Source: Pseudomonas sp. SJZ079 (GTDB taxonomy: Bacteria > Pseudomonadota > Gammaproteobacteria > Pseudomonadales > Pseudomonadaceae). From it: a stretch of 64,000 nt of DNA. The stretch is taken from NCBI RefSeq assembly GCF_007993865.1, contig NZ_VIUH01000004.1, positions 62,001 to 126,000 of the forward strand. The letters run 5' to 3'. Under the pieces are notes generated by a model. The model did not search any database. It had not been told where the DNA came from and saw nothing but the letters and a program-made list of their open reading frames with translations. The position numbers were made by a program, and so were the translations under genes. Shown here piece after piece: positions 8,900 to 18,076 of this stretch; the stretch's first letter is position 1; each line of letters begins with the position of its first letter.

Positions 8900-8984
8900 A
8901 AGAAATAGGCTCTGCTGGAGGCATCGAATCCGGCGAGCGACCCTCGACCGAGTCACGACTCGGTTATGATCGGCGCAGGCCGGG

Positions 8985-9011
8985 TTGTAGTGATCTTGTA
9001 GTTATACTACA
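8985..9011. promoter_or_regulatory. HexR-type operator and half-site before zwf
   Basis: TGTAGTTATACTACA at 8997-9011 is a palindrome with perfect 6-base arms, matching the TGTARTWWWAYTACA pattern of HexR sites in gammaproteobacteria. A second half-site, TTGTAGT, lies at 8985-8991, one helical turn (11 bases) before the same heptamer at 8996-9002. The operator contains a TATACT (9003-9008) usable as a -10 element for zwf. Binding by the divergently encoded HexR-like protein is inferred. Confidence 0.75.
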
Positions 9012-9055
9012 TGGCCGCTACCCCCGCACAGGTAAACCGAGTCGGAGTTGCTGAG

Positions 9056-10498
9056 TTGAGTATTCCCTGCGACATGCTGGTGTTTGGCGGCACCGGCGAT
9101 CTAGCCCTGCATAAACTGTTGCCCGCGCTCTATCACCTGCACCGCGACGGGCGCCTGCACCCCGACATGCGCATCCTCGCCCTGGCGCGCAGCAAGCACA
9201 GCCGCGCAGCCTTCCAGGTGCTCGCCGAGCGCCACTGCCGCGCCCAAGTCGCGCGCGCCGACTTCGACAGCGAGACCTGGCAAGGCTTCGCCGCGCGCCT
9301 CGATTACTTCGCCATGGATGCCGGTCACAGCGCCGACTTCGGCCGCCTGAGCAAACACCTGGGCCACGTCGACGAACGCGTGCGCCTGTACTACCTGGCG
9401 ACCGCGCCCGACCTGTTCGAGGACATCGCCTCGCACCTGAAGATCAGCGGCCTGGCCGGGCCCAAGGCGCGCATCGTGCTGGAGAAACCCATCGGCCACT
9501 CCCTCGCATCGGCGCAGGCGATCAATGCGGCGATCGGCGCGGTGTTCGACGAGACGCGGGTGTTCCGCATCGATCACTACCTGGGCAAGGAAACCGTACA
9601 GAACCTGATGGCGCTGCGCTTCGCCAACGCCCTGTTCGAACCTATATGGCGCGCCGGGCATATCGACCATATCCAGATCAGCGTCTGCGAGACCCTAGGG
9701 GTGGAGAACCGCGGCGCCTACTACGATCACGCCGGGGCGATGCGCGACATGGTGCAGAACCACCTGCTGCAGCTATTGTGTTTGGTGGCCATGGAGGCGC
9801 CGGTACGCTTCGATGCCGAAGCGGTGCGCAACGAAAAGGTGAAGATTCTCGAAGCCCTGAAGCCCATCACCGGCCTCGACGTGCGCGACAAGACCGTACG
9901 CGGCCAGTACGCCGCCGGCAAGATCGGCGGGCAGGACGTGCCGGCGTATTACTTCGAGAAAAATGTCGACAACGACAGCGATACCGAGACTTTCGTCGCC
10001 ATTCAGGCGGAAATAGACAACTGGCGCTGGGCCGGCGTGCCGTTTTACCTGCGCACCGGCAAACGCCTGGCGAAGAAGTCCTCGGAAATCCTCATCCAGT
10101 TCAAGCCGGTGCCGCATCGACTGTTCGGCGACAGCGAGGCCAACCGCCTGCTGATCCGCCTGCAGCCGGAAGAGCGCATCAGCCTGCAACTGATGGCCAA
10201 GAATCCCGGTAAGGGCATGCGCCTGGAGCCGGTGGAGCTGGATCTCAACCTGGCCGACGCCTTCAATAAACAGCGCCGCTGGGACGCCTACGAGCGCCTG
10301 CTGCTGGATGTCATCGAAGGCGACTCGACGCTGTTCATGCGCCGCGATGAAGTCGAGGCCGCCTGGCAATGGATCGATCCGATCATCCAGGGCTGGCATC
10401 AGCACTACCAGAGCCCGCGCCCCTACCCGGCCGGCAGCAACGGCCCGGAGCAGCTGCAACGTCTGCTCGAACGACATGGCCGGCAGTGGATGGAGTAG
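9056..10498 (+). CDS. zwf: Glucose-6-phosphate dehydrogenase (second copy type)
   Basis: The enzyme oxidises glucose-6-phosphate to 6-phosphogluconolactone with NAD(P). The active-site block RIDHYLGKE lies near residue 171 and the dinucleotide loop reads FGGTGDLA. An ATG at 9011 is in frame, but it is fused to the operator and lacks a ribosome site. The TTG at 9056 follows GGAG by eight bases and begins LSIPCDMLVFGGTGD as in relatives, giving 480 residues, so I prefer it. There is no pgl or eda beside it, unlike the main zwf operon of pseudomonads. A convergent GGDEF-EAL gene ends 60 bases downstream. Confidence 0.9.
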   Translation: MSIPCDMLVFGGTGDLALHKLLPALYHLHRDGRLHPDMRILALARSKHSRAAFQVLAERHCRAQVARADFDSETWQGFAARLDYFAMDAGHSADFGRLSKHLGHVDERVRLYYLATAPDLFEDIASHLKISGLAGPKARIVLEKPIGHSLASAQAINAAIGAVFDETRVFRIDHYLGKETVQNLMALRFANALFEPIWRAGHIDHIQISVCETLGVENRGAYYDHAGAMRDMVQNHLLQLLCLVAMEAPVRFDAEAVRNEKVKILEALKPITGLDVRDKTVRGQYAAGKIGGQDVPAYYFEKNVDNDSDTETFVAIQAEIDNWRWAGVPFYLRTGKRLAKKSSEILIQFKPVPHRLFGDSEANRLLIRLQPEERISLQLMAKNPGKGMRLEPVELDLNLADAFNKQRRWDAYERLLLDVIEGDSTLFMRRDEVEAAWQWIDPIIQGWHQHYQSPRPYPAGSNGPEQLQRLLERHGRQWME

Positions 10499-10557
10499 TC
10501 GCTGGCCCGCTGCAAGTCCTGTCGCGGTTAGCGGTCAGGGCTTACAGCCTAATAAGC

Positions 10558-13437
10558 TCAGCGCACGCCGGCCTGCTCCTTGAGTAAGCGGGCGAGCGCC
10601 GCCGCCTCGACCGGTCGACTGATCAGAAAGCCCTGAATCTCATCGCAGTGGTGCGCCTTGAGGAAATCCATCTGCGCCTGGGTTTCCACCCCTTCGGCGA
10701 CCACCTTCAGCTCCAGGCTGTGGGCCAGGGCGATGATCGCCCGGGTGATCGCGGCATCTTCACCGCCCTTCGACAGGTCGCGAATGAAGGTCTGATCGAT
10801 TTTCACGTAATCCACCGGAAACCGCTTGAGGTAACTGAGCGAGGAATAGCCGGTACCGAAGTCATCGATCGCCAGCTTGACCCCCAGGGCACGCAACTGT
10901 TGGAAGGTGCTGATGACACTTTCGACGTTCTCCATCAGCTGGCTTTCGGTGAGCTCCAGCTCAAGAAACTGCGGCGCCAGGTCAGTTTCCTCAAGCACCT
11001 GACGCACCAGGCTGGTCAGATTGCCCTGACGCAGCTGATGCACCGACAGGTTTACCGAGACGCGAATATCCGCCAGCCCCTGACGCTGCCATTCGCGCGC
11101 CTGGCGGCACGCCTGACGCAGGACGAACTCACCGATGGGCGCGATCAAGCCGGTTTCCTCGGCCAGGCCAATGAAGTCGCCGGGGGGCACCAGGCCCCGC
11201 TGCGGATGACGCCAACGCACCAGCGCCTCGGCGCCATTCAGGCTGTCATCGGCCAGGCAGAGCTTGGGCTGGTAGAACACCTCCAGCTGACCCTCGTCGA
11301 TGGCCTTGCGCAACTGGGTCTCCAGTTGCAGGCGTTCCAGGGTGCAGGCCTGCAGGTTGTCGGTGAAGAATTGGAAGCTGTTGCCGCCCAGATGCTTGGC
11401 ATGCTGCATGGCCATGTTGGCCTGGCTGATCAGCGCGGTGATTTCCCGCGCGTTGTCCGGCCACAGGCTGATGCCGACGGACGCACTGACCACCAGCTCC
11501 TGATCGCCGACCGTCAGCGGCACCCGCAACTTGGCCAGCAGGCGACTGGCCAGGCGCGCCAGGCTGGACAGGCTGCCGTAGGAGTCGAGCAACACCGCGA
11601 ATTCGTCGCCGGACAGGCGCGCCAGGGTGTCGGCCTCGGGCACCGCCTGGCTCAGGCGCCGGCTCATCTGCCGCAACAGCTGATCGGCCACGTCATGCCC
11701 GAGGCTGTCATTCAACAGCTTGAAGCGATCCAGGTCGATGTGCAGCAGGGCCAGGCTACGGCCACTCTGGCGCGCGCGCTGGCTGGCGTCATGCAGGCGC
11801 TCGCGGAACAGGCTGCGATTGGCCAGACCGGTCAACTGATCGTAATGCGAGAGGTAGCGCAGGCGCTCTTCGGATTCGCGCCGCGACGATAGATCGGCGA
11901 AGAAGCCCACCACATGACTGACATTGCCCCGCGAGTCGCGCACAACGTTCAACTGCAGCCACTGCGGGTAGAGTTCGCCGTTCTTGCGCGCCTCGAGCAG
12001 TTCGCCCTGCCAGCTACCGCACTGTTCCAACTCCAGGCGAATCAGCTGGTACTGCTGGCGCGCCTCGCGACTGCTGATAAAGCTGATCACGTTTTTACCG
12101 ATCAGCTCATCCTGGCGGTAGCCGGTGACTTGCCTGAACGCGCGGTTGACCGCCAACAGGCGGTAGTCCGGATCGAGAATAACGATGCCTTCGCTGGCCG
12201 CCTCGAACACCGTGGCGGCCAGCTGCTGCTGCTGTTCCTGCTGCTTGCGCACACTGATATTGCGCCGCGTGCCCAGCATGCGCAGCACCCGTCCCTGGGC
12301 GTCGTGCTCGACTGCGCGGCCACGGTCCTCGATCCACACCCAGTGCCCGGCGGCGTGCTTGATCCGGTACTCGATCTGGTAACCGTCGGTACGCCCCTTC
12401 ATGTGCTCGACCAGGGCGCGGCGCAGGGCCGGCAGGTCGTCCGGATGCAGGCGCGGTTTGAGGTCGCGCAACATGACCTGGACCGCGCCGGGTTCGAGGC
12501 CGAAAATCTCCTTGAGCTGCGAGTGGTGCACCTGGTCGCTTTGCAGGTCCCAGTCCCACAAACCCAATTCGCTGGCTTCCAGGGCCAGGGCCAGACGCGC
12601 CTGGCTCTTGCTCAGGGCATGCGTGGTTTCGTCCAGCTCCAGGGTGCGTTCGGCCACGCGCATTTCCAGTTCGCGGTGGGCAGCGCGCAGCTCGCGCTCG
12701 GCTCGTCGGCGCTGTTCGATTTCCCGCGCCAACTCGACATTCAGGCCTTCGGCCTGCAGCTTGGCATGCTCCAGGTTGCCGATCAGCGCCAGGTTCTGGA
12801 AGCGTTGCAGCAGGCTGCGCTGCACCAGGCGGTTGACCTGCCAGGCCACTACCAGCAGGGCCAGGGCCAGGATCACCCCGAGCAGGCCCCAACCACGCAG
12901 CAAGGGGTGGTCGCTCAGCAGCAGGTAGGCCAGGGTAGGCAGCAGACAGGGTAAGGCGAAGGTCAGAAACGCCGACAGGCTCACCGCATAGGCGACGCTG
13001 GCGGAGAGAATCGCCGCGGAAATCAGCCCGTAGACCAGGGCCTGCTGGTAGAACTCGTCGGCCGGCACCAGGGCGATGGCGGCATAGGCCAGGGTCAAAC
13101 CTGAGGCCGCGGCGCCGAACAAAAAACGCCAGCGCCAGTACGGCCGGGCCTGACGGCTCGGCGCCGCGGCGTTGAACGCGGTGACCTGAACCAGGCGCAA
13201 TACGCCGAGCAGCACCAGCCAGACCAGCCAGCCGGAGAGCAACCCGCGATTGTGCGGTGTCCACAGCAGGTAAGCGCAGGCCAGGCCGCTAAGCATCATC
13301 AATAGGGTCGGCACCCGTGAGCCCTGGTACAGCAGGCGGGTCCGTTCGGCGGCGATGTCGGTGACGAATTGCTGATCAATCTCGGTCGAGATGTCCAACA
13401 TCGACTCGGCTACTGCGGTGCTCGTGATGGCAGTCAT
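10558..13437 (-). CDS. Membrane GGDEF-EAL protein with two PAS domains
   Basis: A 959-residue cyclic-di-GMP signalling protein. Approximate order: six or seven membrane segments (residues 40-205), a coiled coil (215-270), two PAS/PAC modules (280-395 and 405-520), a GGDEF domain (530-690) and an EAL domain (700-950). The cyclase signature reads SGDEF instead of GGDEF. The phosphodiesterase residues look intact: [39 protein letters not shown] and EGVE. Phosphodiesterase activity is therefore the safer prediction, with cyclase activity uncertain. The membrane and PAS parts should sense a redox or small-molecule cue. It is divergent from uvrD, as in P. aeruginosa. Confidence 0.9.
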   Translation of the reverse strand: MTAITSTAVAESMLDISTEIDQQFVTDIAAERTRLLYQGSRVPTLLMMLSGLACAYLLWTPHNRGLLSGWLVWLVLLGVLRLVQVTAFNAAAPSRQARPYWRWRFLFGAAASGLTLAYAAIALVPADEFYQQALVYGLISAAILSASVAYAVSLSAFLTFALPCLLPTLAYLLLSDHPLLRGWGLLGVILALALLVVAWQVNRLVQRSLLQRFQNLALIGNLEHAKLQAEGLNVELAREIEQRRRAERELRAAHRELEMRVAERTLELDETTHALSKSQARLALALEASELGLWDWDLQSDQVHHSQLKEIFGLEPGAVQVMLRDLKPRLHPDDLPALRRALVEHMKGRTDGYQIEYRIKHAAGHWVWIEDRGRAVEHDAQGRVLRMLGTRRNISVRKQQEQQQQLAATVFEAASEGIVILDPDYRLLAVNRAFRQVTGYRQDELIGKNVISFISSREARQQYQLIRLELEQCGSWQGELLEARKNGELYPQWLQLNVVRDSRGNVSHVVGFFADLSSRRESEERLRYLSHYDQLTGLANRSLFRERLHDASQRARQSGRSLALLHIDLDRFKLLNDSLGHDVADQLLRQMSRRLSQAVPEADTLARLSGDEFAVLLDSYGSLSSLARLASRLLAKLRVPLTVGDQELVVSASVGISLWPDNAREITALISQANMAMQHAKHLGGNSFQFFTDNLQACTLERLQLETQLRKAIDEGQLEVFYQPKLCLADDSLNGAEALVRWRHPQRGLVPPGDFIGLAEETGLIAPIGEFVLRQACRQAREWQRQGLADIRVSVNLSVHQLRQGNLTSLVRQVLEETDLAPQFLELELTESQLMENVESVISTFQQLRALGVKLAIDDFGTGYSSLSYLKRFPVDYVKIDQTFIRDLSKGGEDAAITRAIIALAHSLELKVVAEGVETQAQMDFLKAHHCDEIQGFLISRPVEAAALARLLKEQAGVR

Positions 13438-13659
13438 AGGCGCTATTCTTGTAAGGGTTGCCTAGGCGTCGGCGGAGCATACCCGAGGCAGAGACTGCAC
13501 CCAAGATCGATCTGCGCGATTTCATCGCCCGCCAGCCTGGCTTTTGCCGAGGCGCGGCCCTGCAGCAGGGTCCCGCGGAGTGACCTGCCAGTCGTCAGTT
13601 GGCCACGGCGTGCTCATCTGCGGTTTGCCCTGCCTGCGCCCGCCCCCTAGAATGCCGCG

Positions 13660-15849
13660 ATGCGCGACGATCTCTCTCTTCTGCTGAACTCTCTCAACGA
13701 TGCTCAACGCCAGGCCGTAGCGGCCGGTTTGGGCCGTCAGTTGGTCCTGGCCGGTGCTGGCTCCGGCAAAACCCGTGTGCTGGTGCACCGTATCGCCTGG
13801 CTGATCCAGGTGGTGAACGCTTCGCCGCACAGCATTTTGTCGGTGACCTTCACCAACAAGGCCGCCGCCGAAATGCGCGCGCGCATCGAACAGATGCTCG
13901 GCATGAACCCGGCGGGCATGTGGGTCGGCACCTTCCATGGCCTGGCGCATCGCCTGTTGCGGGCGCACTGGCAGGAAGCCGGCCTGGCGGAAAACTTCCA
14001 GATTCTCGATTCCGACGACCAGCAACGCCTGGTCAAGCGGGTGATCCGCGAGCTCGGCCTGGACGAGCAACGCTGGCCGGTGCGCCAGGCCCAGTGGTTC
14101 ATCAACGGGCAGAAGGACGAAGGCCTGCGTCCGCAGCACACTCAGCCGGGCGGCGACCTGTTCCTCGCCACCATGCTGAAAATCTACGAAACCTACGAAG
14201 CGGCCTGCGCCCGCGCCGGGGTCATCGACTTCTCCGAGCTGCTGCTGCGCGCCCTCGACCTGTGGCGCGACAAGCCGGGCCTGCTCGAGCACTACCAGCG
14301 GCGCTTCCGGCATATCCTGGTCGACGAGTTCCAGGACACCAACGCCGTGCAGTACGCCTGGCTGCGCCTGCTGGCCAGGGACGGCGACAGCCTGATGGTG
14401 GTGGGCGACGATGACCAGTCGATCTACGGCTGGCGCGGCGCCAAGATCGAGAACATTCACCAGTACAGCCGCGACTTCCCGGACGCCGAGACCATCCGCC
14501 TGGAGCAGAACTACCGCTCCACCGCCGGCATTCTCAAGGCCGCCAACGCGCTGATCGCCAACAACCAGGGGCGCCTGGGCAAGGAGCTGTGGACCGAGGA
14601 CGGCGACGGCGAGCCGATCAGCCTGTACGCCGCCTTCAACGAACACGACGAAGCCCGCTACGTGGTCGAGTCGATCGAGGACGCGCTGCGCAAGGACGGC
14701 CTCAAGCGCAGCGAAATCGCCATCCTCTACCGCTCCAACGCCCAGTCGCGGGTACTGGAAGAGGCGCTGCTGCGCGAGAAGATTCCCTACCGCATCTACG
14801 GCGGCCAGCGCTTCTTCGAGCGCGCCGAGATCAAGAACGCCATGGCCTACCTGCGCCTGCTCGAAGGTCGCGGTAACGACGCCGCGCTGGAGCGGGTGAT
14901 CAACGTGCCGGCACGCGGGATCGGCGAGAAGAGCGTCGAGGCGATTCGCGAGTACGCCCGCGGCCATGACCTCTCCATGTGGGAGGCGATCGGCCTGATG
15001 CTCGCCGGCAAGGTCCTGCCCGGCCGCGCCTCCGGCGCCCTGGCTGGCTTCATCGAGCTGATCGAGAACCTCGCCGCCAAGGTGCTGAGCATGCCGCTGC
15101 ACCTGATGACCCAGACCGTCATCGAGCAGAGCGGCCTGATCGCCTACCACAAGGCGGAAAAAGGCGAGAAGGCCCAGGCGCGCATCGAAAACCTGGAAGA
15201 ACTGGTCAGCGCCGCGCGTGCCTTCGAGAACGACGAAGACGACGAACAGTCGCCGCTGCAGGCCTTCCTCGGCCACGCCTCGCTGGAGGCCGGCGACACC
15301 CAGGCAGCGGAAAATGAAGACAGCATCCAGCTGATGACCCTGCACAGCGCCAAGGGTCTGGAGTTCCCCCAGGTGTTTCTGGTCGGCGTGGAAGAAGGCC
15401 TGTTCCCGCACAAGATGAGCCTGGAAGAGCCCGGCCGCCTGGAGGAAGAGCGGCGCCTGGCCTACGTCGGCATCACCCGCGCCATGAGCAAGCTGGTGAT
15501 CAGCTACGCCGAGACCCGTCGCCTGTACGGCAGCGAGACCTACAACAAGGTGTCGCGCTTCGTCCGCGAGATCCCGCCCGCGCTGATCCAGGAAGTGCGC
15601 CTGTCCAACAGCGTCACCCGGCCCATGGGCTCAGGCAATCGCGGTATGAGCGGCGGCAGCATGTTCGCCGGCAGCGCCGTACCGGATACCGCCTTCAGCC
15701 TCGGCCAACGTGTACAGCATGCGTTGTTTGGCGAGGGCACCATCCTCAACTTCGAGGGCGGCGGCGCGCAGGCGCGGGTACAGGTCAACTTCGAAAGCGA
15801 AGGCAGCAAGTGGCTGATGCTCAGTTACGCCAAGCTGGAAGCCCTGTAA
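13660..15849 (+). CDS. uvrD: DNA helicase II, UvrD
   Basis: A 729-residue superfamily 1A helicase that unwinds 3' to 5' in nucleotide-excision and mismatch repair. All helicase motifs are visible: Q motif LNDAQRQAV, Walker A AGAGSGKT (31-38), TFTNKAAAEM (Ia), DEFQDTN (II, near 221), GDDDQSIYGWRGA (III), EQNYRST (IV), MTLHSAKGLEFPQVFL (V) and YVGITRAMSKL (VI). The C-terminal end has the RNA-polymerase-binding Tudor-like fold (GQRVQHALFGEGTILNFEG). Rep is shorter and lacks this ending, so UvrD is favoured. The gene is complete and probably monocistronic. Confidence 0.95.
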   Translation: MRDDLSLLLNSLNDAQRQAVAAGLGRQLVLAGAGSGKTRVLVHRIAWLIQVVNASPHSILSVTFTNKAAAEMRARIEQMLGMNPAGMWVGTFHGLAHRLLRAHWQEAGLAENFQILDSDDQQRLVKRVIRELGLDEQRWPVRQAQWFINGQKDEGLRPQHTQPGGDLFLATMLKIYETYEAACARAGVIDFSELLLRALDLWRDKPGLLEHYQRRFRHILVDEFQDTNAVQYAWLRLLARDGDSLMVVGDDDQSIYGWRGAKIENIHQYSRDFPDAETIRLEQNYRSTAGILKAANALIANNQGRLGKELWTEDGDGEPISLYAAFNEHDEARYVVESIEDALRKDGLKRSEIAILYRSNAQSRVLEEALLREKIPYRIYGGQRFFERAEIKNAMAYLRLLEGRGNDAALERVINVPARGIGEKSVEAIREYARGHDLSMWEAIGLMLAGKVLPGRASGALAGFIELIENLAAKVLSMPLHLMTQTVIEQSGLIAYHKAEKGEKAQARIENLEELVSAARAFENDEDDEQSPLQAFLGHASLEAGDTQAAENEDSIQLMTLHSAKGLEFPQVFLVGVEEGLFPHKMSLEEPGRLEEERRLAYVGITRAMSKLVISYAETRRLYGSETYNKVSRFVREIPPALIQEVRLSNSVTRPMGSGNRGMSGGSMFAGSAVPDTAFSLGQRVQHALFGEGTILNFEGGGAQARVQVNFESEGSKWLMLSYAKLEAL

Positions 15850-15862
15850 GAATCGACGCCAG

Positions 15863-15891
15863 TTGGAATAGGGACACACATCAAATTAGGA
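15863..15891. repeat. Possible REP/RAYT-associated fragment
   Basis: The bases just after uvrD include AATAGGGACACACATCAA. This is close to a sequence I recall flanking REP-associated transposase (Y1) copies and related dispersed repeats in pseudomonads. No transposase or second copy is visible here, so this is a weak call that only hints at past insertion beside the outer-membrane protein gene. Confidence 0.25.
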
Positions 15892-16001
15892 CTGCTGGGC
15901 TTGCTTCTCGGGGCCGCGTTAAAAACGCTTCCGTCAAAACACTTACACCCAAGGATGCTGAGCATTTCAGCTCGCGCTAAAAATAATACAGGGAAAAAAC
16001 C

Positions 16002-16670
16002 ATGAAATATCCATTGTTCCTGGCTGCACTGATCGCCTCGAACGTTACCCTCGCAGACACTTTCAATGGGCCTTATCTGGGTGCCTACAGCGGCTACAGC
16101 TGGAGCGAAGATGAAGGCAAGGGCCAGTTTCAGGCCACCGGGGTAAAAAGCAACTGGGCGCAAACCACCAACCCCAGAGGCATCCAGTACGGTCTCCTGG
16201 CCGGCTATAACTGGACCTTTGAAAATAATCTGTTGCTCGGAATAGAGGCCGACTACGAAGGCCGCGCCGATGACACCGACCGCGATTATCAGGCCTTTAA
16301 CGGACAGCCCGATCCGTCTTATCACGCCACGACTGAGTTGACTGAGGCCGGATCGCTAAGAGGCCGCGCAGGCTATCTCTTCAACAAGCAGTTCCTGCTT
16401 TATGCCACCGCAGGCTACTCGGCGGTACGGGTCGAAAGAACCTGGCAGGACACCCTGGCCCAAGTGAAGGAATCACATACCCGCTGGCAAGACGGCTGGG
16501 TGGCTGGCGTCGGCGCAGAATACCTGCTGAACGCCAATATCTCCGCGCGACTGGAATACCGCTACGCGGATTACGGTACGGAAATGGTGCCCGCCAACCT
16601 GTGGGGCGAAGAGTACAAGCAGCGCTTGACCAGCAAAGCGCTACAGGCGGGTATTGCTTACCAGTTCTAA
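16002..16670 (+). CDS. Outer-membrane beta-barrel protein
   Basis: A 222-residue secreted protein with an 18-residue signal peptide ending VTLA, then GPYLGAYSGYSWSED, the first strand of the Omp25/RopB-like (OmpA-type) eight-stranded barrel family. Alternating aromatic and polar strands follow (GLLAGYNWTFENNLLLGIEA, SLRGRAGYLF, LLYATAGYSAVRV, WVAGVGAEYLLN, SARLEYRYADYG). It ends GIAYQF with the terminal phenylalanine used by the barrel assembly machinery. Function is unknown. Base composition is lower in GC than uvrD before it and the TRAP gene after it, suggesting later arrival. A purine-rich AGGGAAAAAACC precedes the ATG. Confidence 0.83.
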   Translation: MKYPLFLAALIASNVTLADTFNGPYLGAYSGYSWSEDEGKGQFQATGVKSNWAQTTNPRGIQYGLLAGYNWTFENNLLLGIEADYEGRADDTDRDYQAFNGQPDPSYHATTELTEAGSLRGRAGYLFNKQFLLYATAGYSAVRVERTWQDTLAQVKESHTRWQDGWVAGVGAEYLLNANISARLEYRYADYGTEMVPANLWGEEYKQRLTSKALQAGIAYQF

Positions 16671-16719
16671 CGAACGGCGGCCTCAAGTAAGCTCAAGAAT
16701 CTACCTCCCAGGCAGTGCA

Positions 16720-16744
16720 CTGTGGAAAGAAGCTTTTTCCACAG
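16720..16744 (+). terminator. Hairpin after the barrel gene
   Basis: CTGTGGAAA and TTTCCACAG form a nine-base stem with a seven-base loop rich in T on its 3' side, 50 bases after the barrel stop codon. A second inverted repeat, GTCGTCTTG with CAAGACGAC, sits at 16756-16785. Both could form in RNA. Neither has a strong T tract, so termination is only likely. Confidence 0.4.
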
Positions 16745-16866
16745 CTGGAGTGCGAGTCGTCTTGCCAATGCTCAATCAAGACGACGCTCCGCTCCAGCGC
16801 TGAACACTCCTTGAGCTGCTTGGTAATAGCTGCAGCATAAATAAGACAGACATTAAGGATGCCTCG

Positions 16867-17961
16867 ATGAATCACCGCAACCTTCTCGGCGCCACCCTGG
16901 CCCTGCTGGCCGCCCTCGGTCTGGCTGGCTGCAATGACGAAAAAGCCAGCCCCGAGCAAGCCGCCGTCGCGCCGGTGCAGAGCTATCAGTGGAAGATGGT
17001 CACCGCCTGGCCGAAGAACTTTCCCGGCCTGGGCACCGCCGCCGAACGTCTGGCCGAGCGGGTCAAGACCATGAGCAACGGCCGCCTGACCATCAAGGTC
17101 TACGCCGGTGGCGAACTGGTGCCGCCGCTGGAGGTGTTCGACGCGGTCTCGCGCGGCACCGCCGAACTCGGTCACGGCGCGGCCTACTACTGGAAGGGCA
17201 AGGTGCCGGCAGCGCAATTCTTCACCGCCGTGCCGTTCGGCCTGTCGACCGCGGAAATGAACGCCTGGCTGAGCAAGGCCGGCGGTCAGCAGATGTGGGA
17301 CGAGGCCTATGCCCCCTTTGGTGTGAAGCCCATGGCCGTAGGCAATACCGGGATGCAGATGGGCGGCTGGTACAACAAGGAAATCAATTCGCTGGATGAC
17401 CTCAAGGGCCTGAAGATCCGCATGCCCGGCCTCGGCGGCGAAGTGCTCAACCGCCTCGGCGCGACCACCGTCAACCTGCCGGGTGGCGAGGTGTTCACCG
17501 CCCTGCAGACCAACGCCATCGACGCCACCGACTGGGTCAGCCCTTACAACGACCTGGCCTTCGGTCTGCACAAGGCGGCCAAGTTCTACTACTACCCGGG
17601 CTGGCAGGAACCCCAGGCGGTATTGGAGCTGCTGATCAATCAGAAAGCCCTGGACAGTCTGCCGCTCGACTTGCAGGCGATCCTCACCGAGGCGGCTCGC
17701 GCGGCCAACCAGGACATGCTGGACGACTACGTCTATCACAACGCCCTGGCCCTGGATGAACTGAAAAAGCAGGCCACCCTGCTCAAGCGCTTCCCCGACG
17801 AGGTGCTCGACGCCATGCACTTCGAGGCCGAAATAGTGCTCGGCGAACTGGCCGCGCAGAGCGAGCTGAACGGACGTATCTGGGCCTCGATGAAGGCCTT
17901 CCAGGCCCAGGTCAGCCAGATGCACCAGCTGTCCGAGAAGGAACTGTACAACTGGCGCTGA
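16867..17961 (+). CDS. TRAP transporter substrate-binding lipoprotein (DctP/TakP family)
   Basis: A 364-residue DctP-family binding protein. It has a lipobox, LGLAGC, with the acylated cysteine at residue 22, so it should be anchored to a membrane rather than free in the periplasm, which is less common for TRAP binding proteins. The mature part starts with the WKMVTAWPKNFPGLG strand. It contains the family segments KVYAGGELVPPLEVFDAV, MPGLGGEVLNRLGAT and the AIDATDWVSPYNDL ligand region, close to TakP-like alpha-keto-acid binders. No DctQ or DctM gene is adjacent, so it must use a remote permease. A perfect 10-bp hairpin follows the gene. Confidence 0.88.
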   Translation: MNHRNLLGATLALLAALGLAGCNDEKASPEQAAVAPVQSYQWKMVTAWPKNFPGLGTAAERLAERVKTMSNGRLTIKVYAGGELVPPLEVFDAVSRGTAELGHGAAYYWKGKVPAAQFFTAVPFGLSTAEMNAWLSKAGGQQMWDEAYAPFGVKPMAVGNTGMQMGGWYNKEINSLDDLKGLKIRMPGLGGEVLNRLGATTVNLPGGEVFTALQTNAIDATDWVSPYNDLAFGLHKAAKFYYYPGWQEPQAVLELLINQKALDSLPLDLQAILTEAARAANQDMLDDYVYHNALALDELKKQATLLKRFPDEVLDAMHFEAEIVLGELAAQSELNGRIWASMKAFQAQVSQMHQLSEKELYNWR

Positions 17962-17993
17962 GCCCGGCGGTACAGCCAACGCAATGACCCAGC

Positions 17994-18020
17994 ACAAACG
18001 GAGCCTTCGCCTCCGTTTGT
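17994..18020 (+). terminator. Terminator hairpin after the TRAP lipoprotein gene
   Basis: ACAAACGGAG at 17994-18003 pairs perfectly with CTCCGTTTGT at 18011-18020 around a TTCG-containing loop. There is only a short T-rich tail. Its place between the TRAP gene and the regulator gene supports a terminator. It also argues against the TetR gene starting at the upstream ATG at 17984. Confidence 0.6.
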
Positions 18021-18076
18021 CGTTTCTGGCCACCCCTTTGCTACTGCCGGCCCATACTCGAAAGCGAGGTGAGCCG

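Noticed and set aside
13522..15411. 629-codon open frame antisense to uvrD
   Set aside because: It is a reverse-strand shadow of a clearly functional helicase gene.
15825..16325. 166-codon minus-strand frame across the uvrD end and barrel gene
   Set aside because: It lies antisense to the signal-peptide-bearing barrel gene and has no family match.
16838..16856. Possible sigma-54 promoter before the TRAP lipoprotein gene
   Set aside because: The GG and GC elements are separated by 8 rather than 10 bases.
17984..18076. Upstream ATG for the TetR gene
   Set aside because: The extension lies in a perfect 10-bp terminator hairpin; the ATG at 18077 has a proper ribosome site.
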